DNA of 64,000 nt from Streptomyces canus 299MFChir4.1 (lineage in GTDB: Bacteria; Actinomycetota; Actinomycetes; Streptomycetales; Streptomycetaceae). Within the stretch, counting starts at the first letter, position 1. Every line of letters begins with the position of its first letter. Below the pieces are notes generated by a model that saw only the letters and a list, made by a program, of their open reading frames with translations, searched no databases and had not been told where the DNA came from. The translations under genes were made by a program, and so were the position numbers. Location of the stretch: NCBI RefSeq assembly GCF_000383615.1, contig NZ_KB911594.1:1-64000 (forward strand), read 5' to 3'. Below, one piece after another: positions 1-10,060 of the stretch.

Positions 1-35
1 CGTTCGTCCTGAGCCAGGATCAAACTCTCCGTGAA
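1..35 (-). rRNA. rrs: 16S ribosomal RNA, 5' end only
   Basis: The reverse complement reads CACGGAGAGTTTGATCCTGG followed by CTCAGGACGAACG, the universal 5' end of bacterial 16S rRNA in its Streptomyces form. Only about the first 35 bases lie in the window; the rest of the rRNA operon continues off the left edge. The mature 5' end is placed by similarity and could be a base or two off. Confidence 0.95.
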
Positions 36-591
36 TGTTTACCCGTAATCGGGTGCACACACACGAGAGCGGAACAACCACCGGAATAAGGCGGTCGTTC
101 ACAGCGTCCTCGCTGTGTTTATTTCAAAGGAACCTCGTCCCAGCAGATGCTGGAGACGGGGTATCAACATATCTGGCGTTGATTTTTGGCACGCTGTTGA
201 GTTCTCAAGGAACGGACGCTTCCTTTGTACTCACCCTCTCGGGCTTTCCTCCGGGCAGTTTCCCTTCGGTCTTGCGTTTCCGACTCTATCAGACCGTTTC
301 CGGTTCCGATTTCCTCGGTGCTTTCCAGGTTTCCGCTCTCGCGTTTCCCTTTCCGGCGCTCCCAACATTATCAGAACTTTCGGACCGGATTGACCGGCCA
401 TCTGTTTCCGATTCATCGGGAAGAGGCTTCTTCGAAATCAAGATTTCCAGAAGCAGACAGACACTCACCGCTACCGAGCGGGCTGAACCCAGCTCCAGGC
501 AACTGTTCGAATCTACCTCCCCGCACGGTCCGTGTCAACGGCTCCTGTGGGGCGAAGGAGACAGTAGCAGCTCAGTACGGTCCGTCGCACA
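36..591 (-). promoter_or_regulatory. rRNA operon leader and multiple-promoter region
   Basis: This stretch has no gene. Read leftward it is a typical Streptomyces rrn upstream region. It is richer in A and T than its surroundings and contains the leader segment TTGAGAACTCAACAGCGTG (about 188-206), the kind of boxA-like and processing sequence seen before Streptomyces 16S genes. Candidate -10 elements on the minus strand are TAGATT (510-515, with a strong -35), GATAAT (367-372) and TAGAGT (283-288). Several tandem promoters are normal for these operons. Short reading frames here look spurious. Confidence 0.85.
510..538 (-). promoter_or_regulatory. rrn distal promoter, housekeeping sigma type
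   Basis: On the minus strand TTGACA (533-538) is separated by exactly 17 bases from TAGATT (510-515). This is a near-consensus HrdB-type promoter pointing at the 16S gene about 470 bases downstream. It is the best-matching promoter in the window. The sigma factor assignment is inferred. Confidence 0.75.
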
Positions 592-1599
592 TCAGGCAGC
601 GGTCGGGACGGTGGCGCTGCGCTCGGCCGCTTCGACGTCGCCCGTCTCACCCGCCCGCGCCGCTCGTCCGCCCAGGACGAAGACGTAGGCGAGGAAGGCC
701 GACTCGGCGCCGACCCCTATGGCTATACGGGCCCAGGTGGGCAGGCCCGAGGGCGTGACGAAGCCTTCTATGGCGCCGGAGACGAACAGCACCAGGGCGA
801 GACCTATGGCCATGCCTACTGCGGCTCGGCCCTCCTCCGCCAGTGCGGTGCGCCGGGAACGGGGGCCCGGATCGATCAGGGTCCAGCCGAGACGCAGACC
901 TGTGCCGGCGGCGACGAAGACCGCGGTGAGTTCGAGGAGGCCGTGCGGGAGTACGAGGCCGAGAAAGGTGTCGAGGCGGCCGACGGAGGACATCAGGCCG
1001 GCGCCGATTCCAAGGTTGAGCATGTTCTGGAAGAGGATCCAGAGGACCGGGAGGCCGAGGAAGATTCCCAGGACCAGGCACATGGCGGCGGCCTGAGCGT
1101 TGTTCGTCCAGACCTGGGCGGCGAACGAGGCCGCGGGGTGGCTGGAGTAGTACGTCTCGTACTGGCCGCCGGGGCGGGTGAGCTCGCGCAGTTCGCTGGG
1201 GGCCGCGATGGAGGACTGCACCTCGGGGTGGGTGCCGATCCACCAGCCCAGGAGGGCTGCGATGACGGTGGACAGCAGTGCGGTGGGCACCCACCAGCGG
1301 CGCGATCGGTAGACGGCGGCGGGAAAGCCGTGTGCCAGGAAGCGCGTGACATCGCGCCAAGAGGCACGGCGGGTTCCTGTGACGGCACTACGCGCGCGTG
1401 CCACGAGCTGGCTGAGCCGTCCGGTGAGCTGTGGGTCGGGGGCGCTGGTCTGGATCAGGGAGAGGTGAGTGGCGGTGCGCTGATAGAGGGCGACGAGTTC
1501 GTCCGTCTCGGCGCCGTTGAGGCGGCGCTGGCGCCGGAGCAGGGCGTCGAGGCGGTCCCACTCGGCTCGGTGGGCGGTGACGAAGACGTCGAGGTCCAT
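592..1599 (-). CDS. SpoIIM/DUF95-type integral membrane protein
   Basis: This 335-residue protein belongs to the stage II sporulation protein M (DUF95) family. The N-terminal third (about 1-105) is soluble, charged and helical. It is followed by about five hydrophobic segments, including a Trp-rich one near residue 110 and a Gly/Leu-rich stretch containing GLVLPHGLLELTAVFVAAG, which is characteristic of the family. The start is the ATG preceding DLDVF, because upstream sequence in the same frame has no coding character and overlaps the divergent RDD gene. In actinobacteria this gene is usually divergent from an RDD gene, as here with 130 bases between them. The molecular role is unknown; a part in membrane remodelling is only suggested by the Bacillus namesake. 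Confidence 0.85.
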   Translation of the reverse strand: MDLDVFVTAHRAEWDRLDALLRRQRRLNGAETDELVALYQRTATHLSLIQTSAPDPQLTGRLSQLVARARSAVTGTRRASWRDVTRFLAHGFPAAVYRSRRWWVPTALLSTVIAALLGWWIGTHPEVQSSIAAPSELRELTRPGGQYETYYSSHPAASFAAQVWTNNAQAAAMCLVLGIFLGLPVLWILFQNMLNLGIGAGLMSSVGRLDTFLGLVLPHGLLELTAVFVAAGTGLRLGWTLIDPGPRSRRTALAEEGRAAVGMAIGLALVLFVSGAIEGFVTPSGLPTWARIAIGVGAESAFLAYVFVLGGRAARAGETGDVEAAERSATVPTAA

Positions 1600-1729
1600 C
1601 GGTTTGCCTGCTCCTCGGCTGATCGTCTGCGGTCCGTCGTGGATGTCAGCTTGTTTTACTGCGGCGCGATGCGTCCTCAGCTTGGCAGACTGGCTGTTCA
1701 CGAGGCAGGTCAGGGGAAGGACGGCGGAC

Positions 1730-2674
1730 GTGAGTGAGCTGGTGACGGGCGAGGCGGTGGCGCTCGAGTTGCGCCCCGCGAGGCTGCCCAGCAGGGCGCT
1801 GGCCGTGCTGCTCGACCTGATAGTGGTCATGGTCGTGTACATCGCCGTGACCATCGCGGTGGTGGCCGCTTCCGCGTCGCTCGACGACGCGGCCCAGGTG
1901 GCGGTGTCGATCGCCGTGTTCCTGCTCGTTCTGGTGGGCGGACCGATCGCGGTGGAGACGCTCAGCCATGGGCGGTCCCTGGGGAAGCTCGCCGTGGGAC
2001 TCCGGGTGGTGCGGGACGACGGTGGGCCCATCCGGTTCCGGCATGCGCTGGTGCGGGGTGCGATCGGTGTGGTCGAGATTCTGCTGACGTTCGGGGTCGT
2101 GGCTTGTATCGCCTCGCTTGTCTCGGCGCGCGGGCGTCGGCTCGGGGACGTGTTCGCGGGGACGCTGGTGGTGCGGGAGCGGATTCCCGTGGCACCCAGC
2201 GGATTCGTGCCGCCGCCTCCGCCATGGTTGGCCGGCCGGTTCGCCGAACTGGACCTGTCGGCGGTTCCCGACGGCCTGTGGCTTGCCATCCGTCAGTACC
2301 TGACGCGGATGCACCAACTCGATCCGCAGGTCGGCCAGGCTATGGCGGAGCGGCTGGCGACCGAGCTCGCGACGCGTACGGGCGCTCCGGCGCCACGTGA
2401 GGTACCGCCGGGTGCGTATCTGGCGGCCGTGGTGCAGGAGCGGCAGGCCCGCGAGTCCCGGCGGGCCTTCGGCACCGCTGCGGCGGGGGCCGGGTCGTCT
2501 CCTGCGGTCGGGGCCGGCCTTCAGGGAGGGACACAGGGTGGTCACGCGTACCCGGTAGCGCGACCCACTGCTCCGTCCTCTCCTCTCCCGCTGTCCGAGG
2601 AGTCCTCCGCCGGCCCCCGGCCCACCGTGCCGCCGGAGGGCAGGCCCGCCTCCGGGTTCGTTCCGCCCGCGTGA
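1730..2674 (+). CDS. RDD family membrane protein
   Basis: This is a 314-residue RDD-domain protein. The N-terminal 150 residues hold the domain: LPSRALAVLLDLI supplies the family Arg and Asp in the first membrane segment, SLGKLAVGLRVV is the classic loop, and RRLGDVFAGTLVV closes it. About three membrane segments are visible. Residues 165-314 form a long soluble tail, first helical and then rich in Pro, Ser and Gly. The start is GTG at 1730, with a purine-rich site (GGGGAAGGA) just upstream. RDD proteins are proposed transporters or membrane partners, with sodium-proton exchange shown for only a few. The gene converges with the next one, with 10 bases between stops. Confidence 0.85.
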   Translation: MSELVTGEAVALELRPARLPSRALAVLLDLIVVMVVYIAVTIAVVAASASLDDAAQVAVSIAVFLLVLVGGPIAVETLSHGRSLGKLAVGLRVVRDDGGPIRFRHALVRGAIGVVEILLTFGVVACIASLVSARGRRLGDVFAGTLVVRERIPVAPSGFVPPPPPWLAGRFAELDLSAVPDGLWLAIRQYLTRMHQLDPQVGQAMAERLATELATRTGAPAPREVPPGAYLAAVVQERQARESRRAFGTAAAGAGSSPAVGAGLQGGTQGGHAYPVARPTAPSSPLPLSEESSAGPRPTVPPEGRPASGFVPPA

Positions 2675-2684
2675 TCCCGCAGGT

Positions 2685-3311
2685 TCAGTCGAGCGGCTCG
2701 GGGAACGTCGACGGCGGTGATTCGAGGTCCTCCAGCTCGATCCCGGGGGCCGCGAGGACCACGTCCCCGGCGATGTGCACGATGTGCTGCTCTCCCGTGT
2801 CCAGCGCTGTGACCTGGTATTCCTCCACGGTCAGCGGGCCGTTGTCAGTGGCGTGTGCTTCTCTTTTCAGCAAGGTCCAGGACTGGTCCACGGTGCGCGG
2901 GGCGAGGACGGGGTCCGTGAAGGCCACGAGGCGTACGCGAGTTGCTGATGCGGAGGGGGTGAGGCGCAGGAGACGGGTGGTGGCGACGAGGAACGCGGGG
3001 GATGTGCCGGTGAAGGCGTGGGCGGGGACGTTGCCTTCCGTGGCGTGGGTCCCGGTGGGGTCCGTGCGGACCCAGGTGACGCCGTCGAGCGCGGCACCTC
3101 GTACCTGCCAGCTCCCGGCGTGCAGTTCGAGGCGGATGGGGCGGCCGAGTTCGTCGAGGGTGAGGTCGACCGAACCACTGTGATCGCCCGCGGGGGTGGT
3201 CAGTCGAGAGACATAGCGCCAGCCGGACGGGCCGGGGGCGCACTGGAAGTGTTCTTCCGCGAGGGGGGTGTGATCGTGCGGATCGTGGAGCGAATAACGG
3301 CCGCGGGGCAT
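2685..3311 (-). CDS. uncharacterised actinobacterial protein
   Basis: This 208-residue soluble protein has no signal peptide or membrane segment, and I do not recognise its family. It starts with PRGRYSLHDPHDHTPL and is rich in beta-forming, Thr- and Val-containing segments, with a conserved-looking centre around ELHAGSWQVRGAALDGVTWVR. The start is set at the ATG of MPRGRY, which has AGGA five bases upstream; an earlier in-frame start adds 14 residues without a ribosome site. It lies downstream of ahcY on the same strand, but a strong hairpin (3397-3430) separates them, so it is probably a separate unit. Confidence 0.7.
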   Translation of the reverse strand: MPRGRYSLHDPHDHTPLAEEHFQCAPGPSGWRYVSRLTTPAGDHSGSVDLTLDELGRPIRLELHAGSWQVRGAALDGVTWVRTDPTGTHATEGNVPAHAFTGTSPAFLVATTRLLRLTPSASATRVRLVAFTDPVLAPRTVDQSWTLLKREAHATDNGPLTVEEYQVTALDTGEQHIVHIAGDVVLAAPGIELEDLESPPSTFPEPLD

Positions 3312-3396
3312 GGGAGTCCTGGGTTCTGACGGGCTGTCCGGCCTGACGGTCACACGGCGAGAGAGCTGGACCGAAAGGGGTCACAGGGCCGAAGGG

Positions 3397-3430
3397 GCAG
3401 GCCCCCGACACGGGGGTGCGGGGGCCTGCC
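3397..3430 (-). terminator. intrinsic-type terminator after ahcY
   Basis: A perfect 12-base-pair stem (GGCAGGCCCCCG paired with CGGGGGCCTGCC) with a 10-base loop lies 30 bases beyond the ahcY stop codon. There is no U tract, as is common for Streptomyces terminators. Confidence 0.8.
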
Positions 3431-3459
3431 TCTGAGGGACTACTGCTGTGCCGTACGGC

Positions 3460-4917
<1,458 letters not shown>

Positions 4918-5405
4918 TCGAGCTGCTCCTCGGGGTTGGGGCGAGGTGGGTACGGCTGGTCTGCGCGGCGGCGGACACAGGGGTGCCCGAAGAGGACACA
5001 GGCATGCCCGGTGCGCGCAGCGCAGTCCGTCGGAGGCCCTCTCTCCCTCGGTCGGTCCGTGGTGGGACCGCCCGACCGCCATCAGCAGCGACGTCTGGCT
5101 CCGTCCCAAGCTACACCGGTCGGCGGGGGCACCCCAGTCCGGCTCCGCATACTTCAGGCCGATCAGGGGCGGCCGTCCGGAATGTCGGCAGGTTGCCGTC
5201 AACCGTCCTGACAGGGGGCCCCGGCGACGGTGACACCCTGCCTACGAACTGCGGAACAGGCGACAACGGACCAGGTCATCCGGGGACTTTTGCTCCTTGG
5301 GCGGCCTGGGCAGGTGAGGGGGATGCAAAGCGATCGGAACATCTGATCGATCTTGCGGGGCGTCCGGGACGGCGTTCCGCGTGACAAAGGCGTTAGGAGA
5401 TCGAC
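4918..5405. other. ahcY/PTS divergent intergenic region
   Basis: These 488 bases hold no convincing gene. Leftward, a candidate -10 (TAGCTT, 5108-5113 on the minus strand) would give ahcY a leader of about 185 bases. That leader contains several GC-rich inverted segments and two copies of CCTGTGTCC 21 bases apart (starts at 5003 and 4982 on the minus strand), so it may be structured. Rightward, before the PTS gene, lies the spaced palindrome CGATC-9-GATCG and the ribosome site TTAGGAG. I tried to fit the SAH riboswitch consensus and could not. Confidence 0.5.
5331..5349. promoter_or_regulatory. possible operator upstream of the PTS gene
   Basis: An inverted repeat, CGATC followed by nine bases and GATCG, lies about 57 bases before the PTS start codon, a suitable place for a sugar-responsive repressor. 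No regulator gene is adjacent. The half-sites are short, so chance is possible. Confidence 0.3.
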
Positions 5406-7649
5406 GTGACCAGTCCGGCCGGACCTCCCCCCACGGGCGGCGGCAGCGAGCAGCAGCAGGTGAGGCTGCTGGCGGTGACCGCGTGCCCGACCGGCATCGC
5501 GCACACGTACATGGCCGCGGAGAAGCTCGCGCAGGCCGCCGCGAGCCGTGGCATCGACATGAAGGTGGAGACCCAGGGATCGATCGGGGCTGAAAACGTC
5601 CTCGATGACAACGATGTCAGCACTGCGGACGGCATCATCGTCGCCGCGGACAAGGACGTGGACCTGAGCCGTTTCGTGGGCAAGCGGGTGCTGACCGTGG
5701 GGGTGGCGGAGGCGATCCACCATCCTGAGCGGTTGATCGAACGGGTGCGGTCGGCGCCGGTGCACGCTGCGGGCGCCACCCCAGCCGCATGGCTGTCGGG
5801 CGGCGGCAAAGAGCGGAGCGTCGGGTACAAGGCGCTGATGAACGGGGTCAGTTACATGATCCCGTTCGTGGTGGTCGGCGGGCTGTTGATCGCGATCTCC
5901 CTCTCGCTCGGCGGGCACACCGATCCGTCCGGTGGCCTGGTCATCCCGAAGGACTCCTTCTGGATGGACATCAACAACATCGGCGTCATCGGCTTCACGC
6001 TGATGGTGCCGATCCTGTCCGGCTACATCGCCTACGCCATCGGGGATCGCCCCGCCCTCGTCCCCGGCATGATCGGTGGCTGGATCGCGAACACGGGTTC
6101 GCTGTACGACTCGAAGGCGGGCGCCGGCTTCATCGGGGCGATCGTGACTGGGTTCCTCGCCGGGTATCTGGTGCTGTGGATCAAGAAGGTCAAGGTCCCG
6201 AAGTTCGTGCAGCCGATCATGCCGATCATCGTGATCCCGATCGTGGCGACCACGGTGCTCGGGCTGTTCTTCATCTACGTCATCGGGAAGCCGATCTCCT
6301 GGGTGTTCGAGCACCTGACCGATTGGCTCAGCGGGATGACCGGCACCAGCGCGATCCTGCTGGGCGCGATTCTGGGGCTCATGATCGCGTTCGACATGGG
6401 TGGACCGGTCAACAAGACGGCCTTCCTGTTCGGCGCGGGGCTGATCGCGACCGGCAACCAGACGGTCATGGGCATGTGCGCGGCCGCGATCCCGGTCATG
6501 CCGTTGGGGCAGGGCCTGGCCACGCTGATCCGGAACCGGCTCTACACCGAGCAGGAGCGCGAGACCGGACTGGCCGCGCTGTTCATGGGCTGTTTCGGCA
6601 TCTCCGAGGGCGCTATCCCGTTCGCGGCGGCGCGGCCCGCGCAGGTCATCCCGGCCAACATGCTCGGTGGCGCGGTAGCTGGTGCGGTCGCCGGTGTCGC
6701 CGGTGTCGAGGACGCCGTGCCGCACGGTGGGCCGATCGTGGCGGTGCTCGGTGCGGTGAGCGGGGTGCCGATGTTCTTCGTGGCCGTGCTGATCGGCACG
6801 GCGGTCACCGCGCTGACGACGGTCACGCTGGTCGACATCAGTGAGCGGAGGCGCAAGGGCGCGGCGCCGACGCCTGGACTGGGGGTGATCGAGCCGGGTG
6901 CAGCCGGTCCGCTGGAGCCCGCGCTGGTGGGGGTGGGCGCCGGTGCGGCGGCCGGTGGAGCCGCCGGTGCCGTGGTGGCGCAGCGGATCGTCGCCTCGTC
7001 GAGCGCGCCCGCCACGGAGGCGACCCCGGCCGGGGCGTCGAAAGCCGCTGACCTCGACGCCGGTGCCGATACCGGTACTGGTACTGGTACTGGTGCGGAC
7101 GCTGAAGCCGGCACCGAAGCCGATATGGCCGCCGGGGCCAAGACCGGTGCCAGTGCGGAAGCCGAAGGCTTGCCCACGGCCGCGCCCGACCGCGCGGTCC
7201 TCTCCGGCTACCTCACCGAACAGACCGTGAAGGTCGCTCTCGACGCTCGGGACAAGGAGGCGGCCGTGCGGGAGATGGCGCAGCTGCTCGCCCGGAGCGG
7301 CAAGGTGGCGGACGTGGACGAGCTGGTCGCCACCGCCCTGCGGCGGGAGGCTCAGGGGACCACCGGGCTCGGGGAGGAGATAGCGATCCCGCATGCCAAG
7401 ACGGATGCCGTGACCGCGCCCGTCGTCGGGTTCGCACGGTCCGCCGAGGGTGTCGAGTGGGGCTCGCTGGACGGTACGAAGGCCCGGCTGGTGTTCATGA
7501 TCTCCGTACCGGAGGCGGCCGCGGGCGACGAACACCTGCGCATCCTGGCCCTGTTGTCGCGGAATCTGATGGACCCCGGGTTCCGGGAGCGGCTGATCGC
7601 GGCACCGGACGAGCGGGCCGTGCTGGACGTGCTGAGCGAGATCAGGTGA
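5406..7649 (+). CDS. PTS fructose-type permease, domains IIB-IIC-IIA
   Basis: This 747-residue protein imports and phosphorylates a hexose, most likely fructose, using phosphate from HPr. The order is IIB (about 18-115, phospho-cysteine C27 in TACPTGIAHT), the IIC membrane channel (about 140-490, with NGVSYMIPFVVVGG and FDMGGPVNKTAF), an Ala/Gly/Thr-rich linker (about 500-595, including a GTGTGTG run), and IIA (about 600-747, phospho-His H663 in IPHAKT). IIA at the C-terminus differs from the more familiar A-B-C order. The GTG start has GGAG six bases upstream. No fruK- or fruR-like genes are adjacent, so the substrate is inferred from family only. A strong hairpin follows. Confidence 0.92.
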   Translation: MTSPAGPPPTGGGSEQQQVRLLAVTACPTGIAHTYMAAEKLAQAAASRGIDMKVETQGSIGAENVLDDNDVSTADGIIVAADKDVDLSRFVGKRVLTVGVAEAIHHPERLIERVRSAPVHAAGATPAAWLSGGGKERSVGYKALMNGVSYMIPFVVVGGLLIAISLSLGGHTDPSGGLVIPKDSFWMDINNIGVIGFTLMVPILSGYIAYAIGDRPALVPGMIGGWIANTGSLYDSKAGAGFIGAIVTGFLAGYLVLWIKKVKVPKFVQPIMPIIVIPIVATTVLGLFFIYVIGKPISWVFEHLTDWLSGMTGTSAILLGAILGLMIAFDMGGPVNKTAFLFGAGLIATGNQTVMGMCAAAIPVMPLGQGLATLIRNRLYTEQERETGLAALFMGCFGISEGAIPFAAARPAQVIPANMLGGAVAGAVAGVAGVEDAVPHGGPIVAVLGAVSGVPMFFVAVLIGTAVTALTTVTLVDISERRRKGAAPTPGLGVIEPGAAGPLEPALVGVGAGAAAGGAAGAVVAQRIVASSSAPATEATPAGASKAADLDAGADTGTGTGTGADAEAGTEADMAAGAKTGASAEAEGLPTAAPDRAVLSGYLTEQTVKVALDARDKEAAVREMAQLLARSGKVADVDELVATALRREAQGTTGLGEEIAIPHAKTDAVTAPVVGFARSAEGVEWGSLDGTKARLVFMISVPEAAAGDEHLRILALLSRNLMDPGFRERLIAAPDERAVLDVLSEIR

Positions 7650-7654
7650 GTGAA

Positions 7655-7686
7655 GGGCCCGCGTCCCGGTATGGGGACGCGGGCCC
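7655..7686. terminator. hairpin terminator between PTS and CDF genes
   Basis: A 13-base-pair perfect stem (GGGCCCGCGTCCC with GGGACGCGGGCCC) and a 6-base loop begin 5 bases past the PTS stop. The CDF gene converges on it from the right, so it can serve both strands. Confidence 0.85.
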
Positions 7687-7712
7687 GTACAGCCGCTGCT
7701 GTGGACCGGTGA

Positions 7713-8693
7713 TCAGTGCTCGGCGGGGTGCTGTGCCGGTCCGCCGGGGGTCGCTTCGCGGTCGGGGCCCTTGAGGGCCTCGGCCTCGCTGTAGATGTCC
7801 GGTTCGAGGTAGATGACGCGGGCGATGGGGACGGCCTCGCGGATGCGGGACTCGGCGGCGTTGATCGCGGCGGCGACCTCGCCGGCCGTGTCGTCGTGCT
7901 GGACGGCGATCTTGGCGGCGACGAGCAGTTCCTCGGGGCCGAGGTGGAGCGTGCGCATGTGGATGATGCCGGTGACGGTGTCGCCGTCGACGATCGCGGC
8001 CTCGATCTTCTGGACCGCCTCGATACCGGCGGCCTCGCCGAGCAGCAGGGACTTGGTCTCCACCGCCAGGACGAGGGCGATCAGGATGAGCAGGATGCCG
8101 ATGCAGAGGGTGCCGATGCCGTCCCAGACGCCGTCACCGGTGAGCAGGGCCAGGCCGACGCCGCCCAGGGCGAGGACCAGGCCGACGAGGGCGCCGAAGT
8201 CCTCCAGAAGGACGACCGGGAGTTCGGGTGCCTTGGCCCGGCGCACGAACTCCGTCCAGGAGAGGCTGCCGCGCAGCGGGTTGGACTCCTTGATGGCCGT
8301 CCGGAAGGAGAAGCCCTCGGCGATGATGGCGAAGACGAGGACGCCCACCGGCCAGTACCAGTGCTCGATCTCGTGCGGGTGCTTGATCTTCTCGTAGCCC
8401 TCGTAGACGGCGAACATGCCGCCGATCGAGAAGAGCACGATGGAGACCAGGAAGGCGTAGATGTAGCGCTCGCGGCCGTAGCCGAAGGGGTGTTGCGGGG
8501 TGGCCTCGCGCTGGGACTTCTTGCCGCCGAGCAGCAGCAGGAACTGGTTTCCGGAGTCGGCGAGTGAGTGCACGCCCTCGGCGAGCATCGACGACGAGCC
8601 GCTGAACGCGAACGCCACGAACTTGGATGCCGCGATCGCGAGGTTGGCGCCGAGTGCCGCCACGATCGCCCTGGTTCCGCCTGACGCGCTCAT
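7713..8693 (-). CDS. cation diffusion facilitator family transporter
   Basis: This 326-residue CDF protein exports divalent metal ions, probably Zn, Fe, Co or Mn, in exchange for protons. Membrane segments occur between about 8 and 215. HSLADSGNQ in the second segment carries the His-Asp metal site, and EDFGALVGL is the matching site in the fifth. The C-terminal cytosolic domain (about 225-315) has the ferredoxin-like fold. An Arg/Tyr-rich loop (HPFGYGRERYIYAF) is typical. ATG at 8693 is preferred over an in-frame start 25 codons earlier that lacks a ribosome site. It is the last gene of the mannose cluster, 170 bases after manA. Confidence 0.9.
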   Translation of the reverse strand: MSASGGTRAIVAALGANLAIAASKFVAFAFSGSSSMLAEGVHSLADSGNQFLLLLGGKKSQREATPQHPFGYGRERYIYAFLVSIVLFSIGGMFAVYEGYEKIKHPHEIEHWYWPVGVLVFAIIAEGFSFRTAIKESNPLRGSLSWTEFVRRAKAPELPVVLLEDFGALVGLVLALGGVGLALLTGDGVWDGIGTLCIGILLILIALVLAVETKSLLLGEAAGIEAVQKIEAAIVDGDTVTGIIHMRTLHLGPEELLVAAKIAVQHDDTAGEVAAAINAAESRIREAVPIARVIYLEPDIYSEAEALKGPDREATPGGPAQHPAEH

Positions 8694-8863
8694 CTGGTCG
8701 CGTTGTCCCTTCGCCTCAAGTACCTCTACGCCGTCCAGGCCTTTGCCCGTCCTTTGCCGGGGGGCCATTCTTGCAGCCTCACCCGGATCGGACGTCTCAG
8801 TCGTCCACAGGACCGGTCATACGATCACACGCCTCGGTCGCACGCCTGAGTCGTCCGCCTCGG

Positions 8864-10015
8864 TCACACGATCACGGTCGCCCGGAAGACCGTGCCCGCG
8901 CCGGACACCTCGGCTTTCTCTCCCGCCGGGACGAACACCGACTGGCCGGGGCTCAGTTCGTGTTCCCCGGCTCGCACGGAACCTGCCGTGCAGAGCAGGA
9001 TCTGCGGAGTCGGGCGGGTCAGGTCATGGGCGGCGGCACCCTCGGGGAGGACGTACCGGGACAGTCGGAACTCGTCGATGGGGGTCTCGTAGACCTCCTC
9101 CCCGTCGGGGGCTGCCTCGGGGCGGAGCACGCCGGGGTCGGCGGCCTCGAAGCGGACGATGCGCAGGAGTTCGGGCACGTCGACGTGCTTGGGGGTCAGG
9201 CCGCAGCGCAGGACGTTGTCGGAGTTGGCCATGATCTCGACACCCAGGCCGCTGAGGTACGCGTGCGGGATGCCCGCGCCGAGGAACAGGGCCTCGCCGG
9301 GCTGGAGTCGGACGTGGTTGAGGAGCATCGCGGCGATGACGCCCGGGTCGCCCGGGTAGTGGTGGGCGATGTCGGCGTACGGGGCGTGCTCGCCGCCGAG
9401 GCGGGCGCAGGCGGCCGCGGCCTCGGTGACCGTGTGGGCCATCTCCGCGCGGTCGGCGGTCAGGACTGCCGTGAGGACCTCTCGCAGGGCCGCCTCCTCG
9501 GGGTGGGCGTGCAGGAGGTCGACGTACGGCTTGAGGGAGCCGACGCCGAGCGCGTCGAGCAGCTCGGCCGCGCGCGTGGGTTCGCGGAAGCCGCACAGGC
9601 CGTCGAACTCGGTGAGCGCGCAGATCAGTTCGGGCTTGTGGTTGGCGTCCTTGTAGTTGCGGTGGCCCGCGTCCACGGGGATGCCGCGCCGCTCCTCGTC
9701 GTCATACCCCTCCTTCGCCTGGGCGAGGTCGGGGTGTACCTGGAGGGAGAGGGGGGCGCCCGCGGCGAGGATCTTGAGCAGGAAGGGCAGGCGGGGGCCG
9801 AACTTGGCGACCGCCTCGGCGCCGAGTTCCTTCGCCGGGTCCGCGCCGATGACCTCGACGAGTGTGCCCCGACCGGTGCGGGAGGGGGCTCCCGGGTGGG
9901 CGCCCATCCACATCTCCGCCTGCGGTTCACCGGTCGGTTCGACGCCGAGGAGTTCGGGGATGGCGGTGGTGGAACCCCAGGCGTAGGGGCGAACGGTGTT
10001 GTCGAGGCGGTCCAT
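8864..10015 (-). CDS. manA: mannose-6-phosphate isomerase, class I
   Basis: This zinc enzyme interconverts fructose-6-phosphate and mannose-6-phosphate and so feeds mannose into GDP-mannose synthesis. It has 383 residues, the family size. The start (RPYAWGSTTAIPELLG), the zinc-site segments LSLQVHPD and NHKPELICAL, and the later GIPHAYLSGLGVEIMANSDNVLR motif with its catalytic arginine region are all present. It lies 45 bases downstream of the SIS-domain gene and follows manB on the same strand, matching the M. tuberculosis Rv3255c-Rv3257c order. It is almost certainly cotranscribed with these genes. Confidence 0.95.
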   Translation of the reverse strand: MDRLDNTVRPYAWGSTTAIPELLGVEPTGEPQAEMWMGAHPGAPSRTGRGTLVEVIGADPAKELGAEAVAKFGPRLPFLLKILAAGAPLSLQVHPDLAQAKEGYDDEERRGIPVDAGHRNYKDANHKPELICALTEFDGLCGFREPTRAAELLDALGVGSLKPYVDLLHAHPEEAALREVLTAVLTADRAEMAHTVTEAAAACARLGGEHAPYADIAHHYPGDPGVIAAMLLNHVRLQPGEALFLGAGIPHAYLSGLGVEIMANSDNVLRCGLTPKHVDVPELLRIVRFEAADPGVLRPEAAPDGEEVYETPIDEFRLSRYVLPEGAAAHDLTRPTPQILLCTAGSVRAGEHELSPGQSVFVPAGEKAEVSGAGTVFRATVIV

Positions 10016-10060
10016 CAGGCTCTTTCTGTACGTACGGCGATCAGGGCGTCCTGAGGGATG

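Noticed and set aside
35..758. Protein-coding frames in the rRNA leader
   Set aside because: Region is an rRNA promoter and leader; compositions are not coding-like.
4918..5110. SAH riboswitch before ahcY
   Set aside because: CCGAGGAGC at the ribosome site resembles the first riboswitch segment, but the paired downstream segments are absent and would fall in the coding region.
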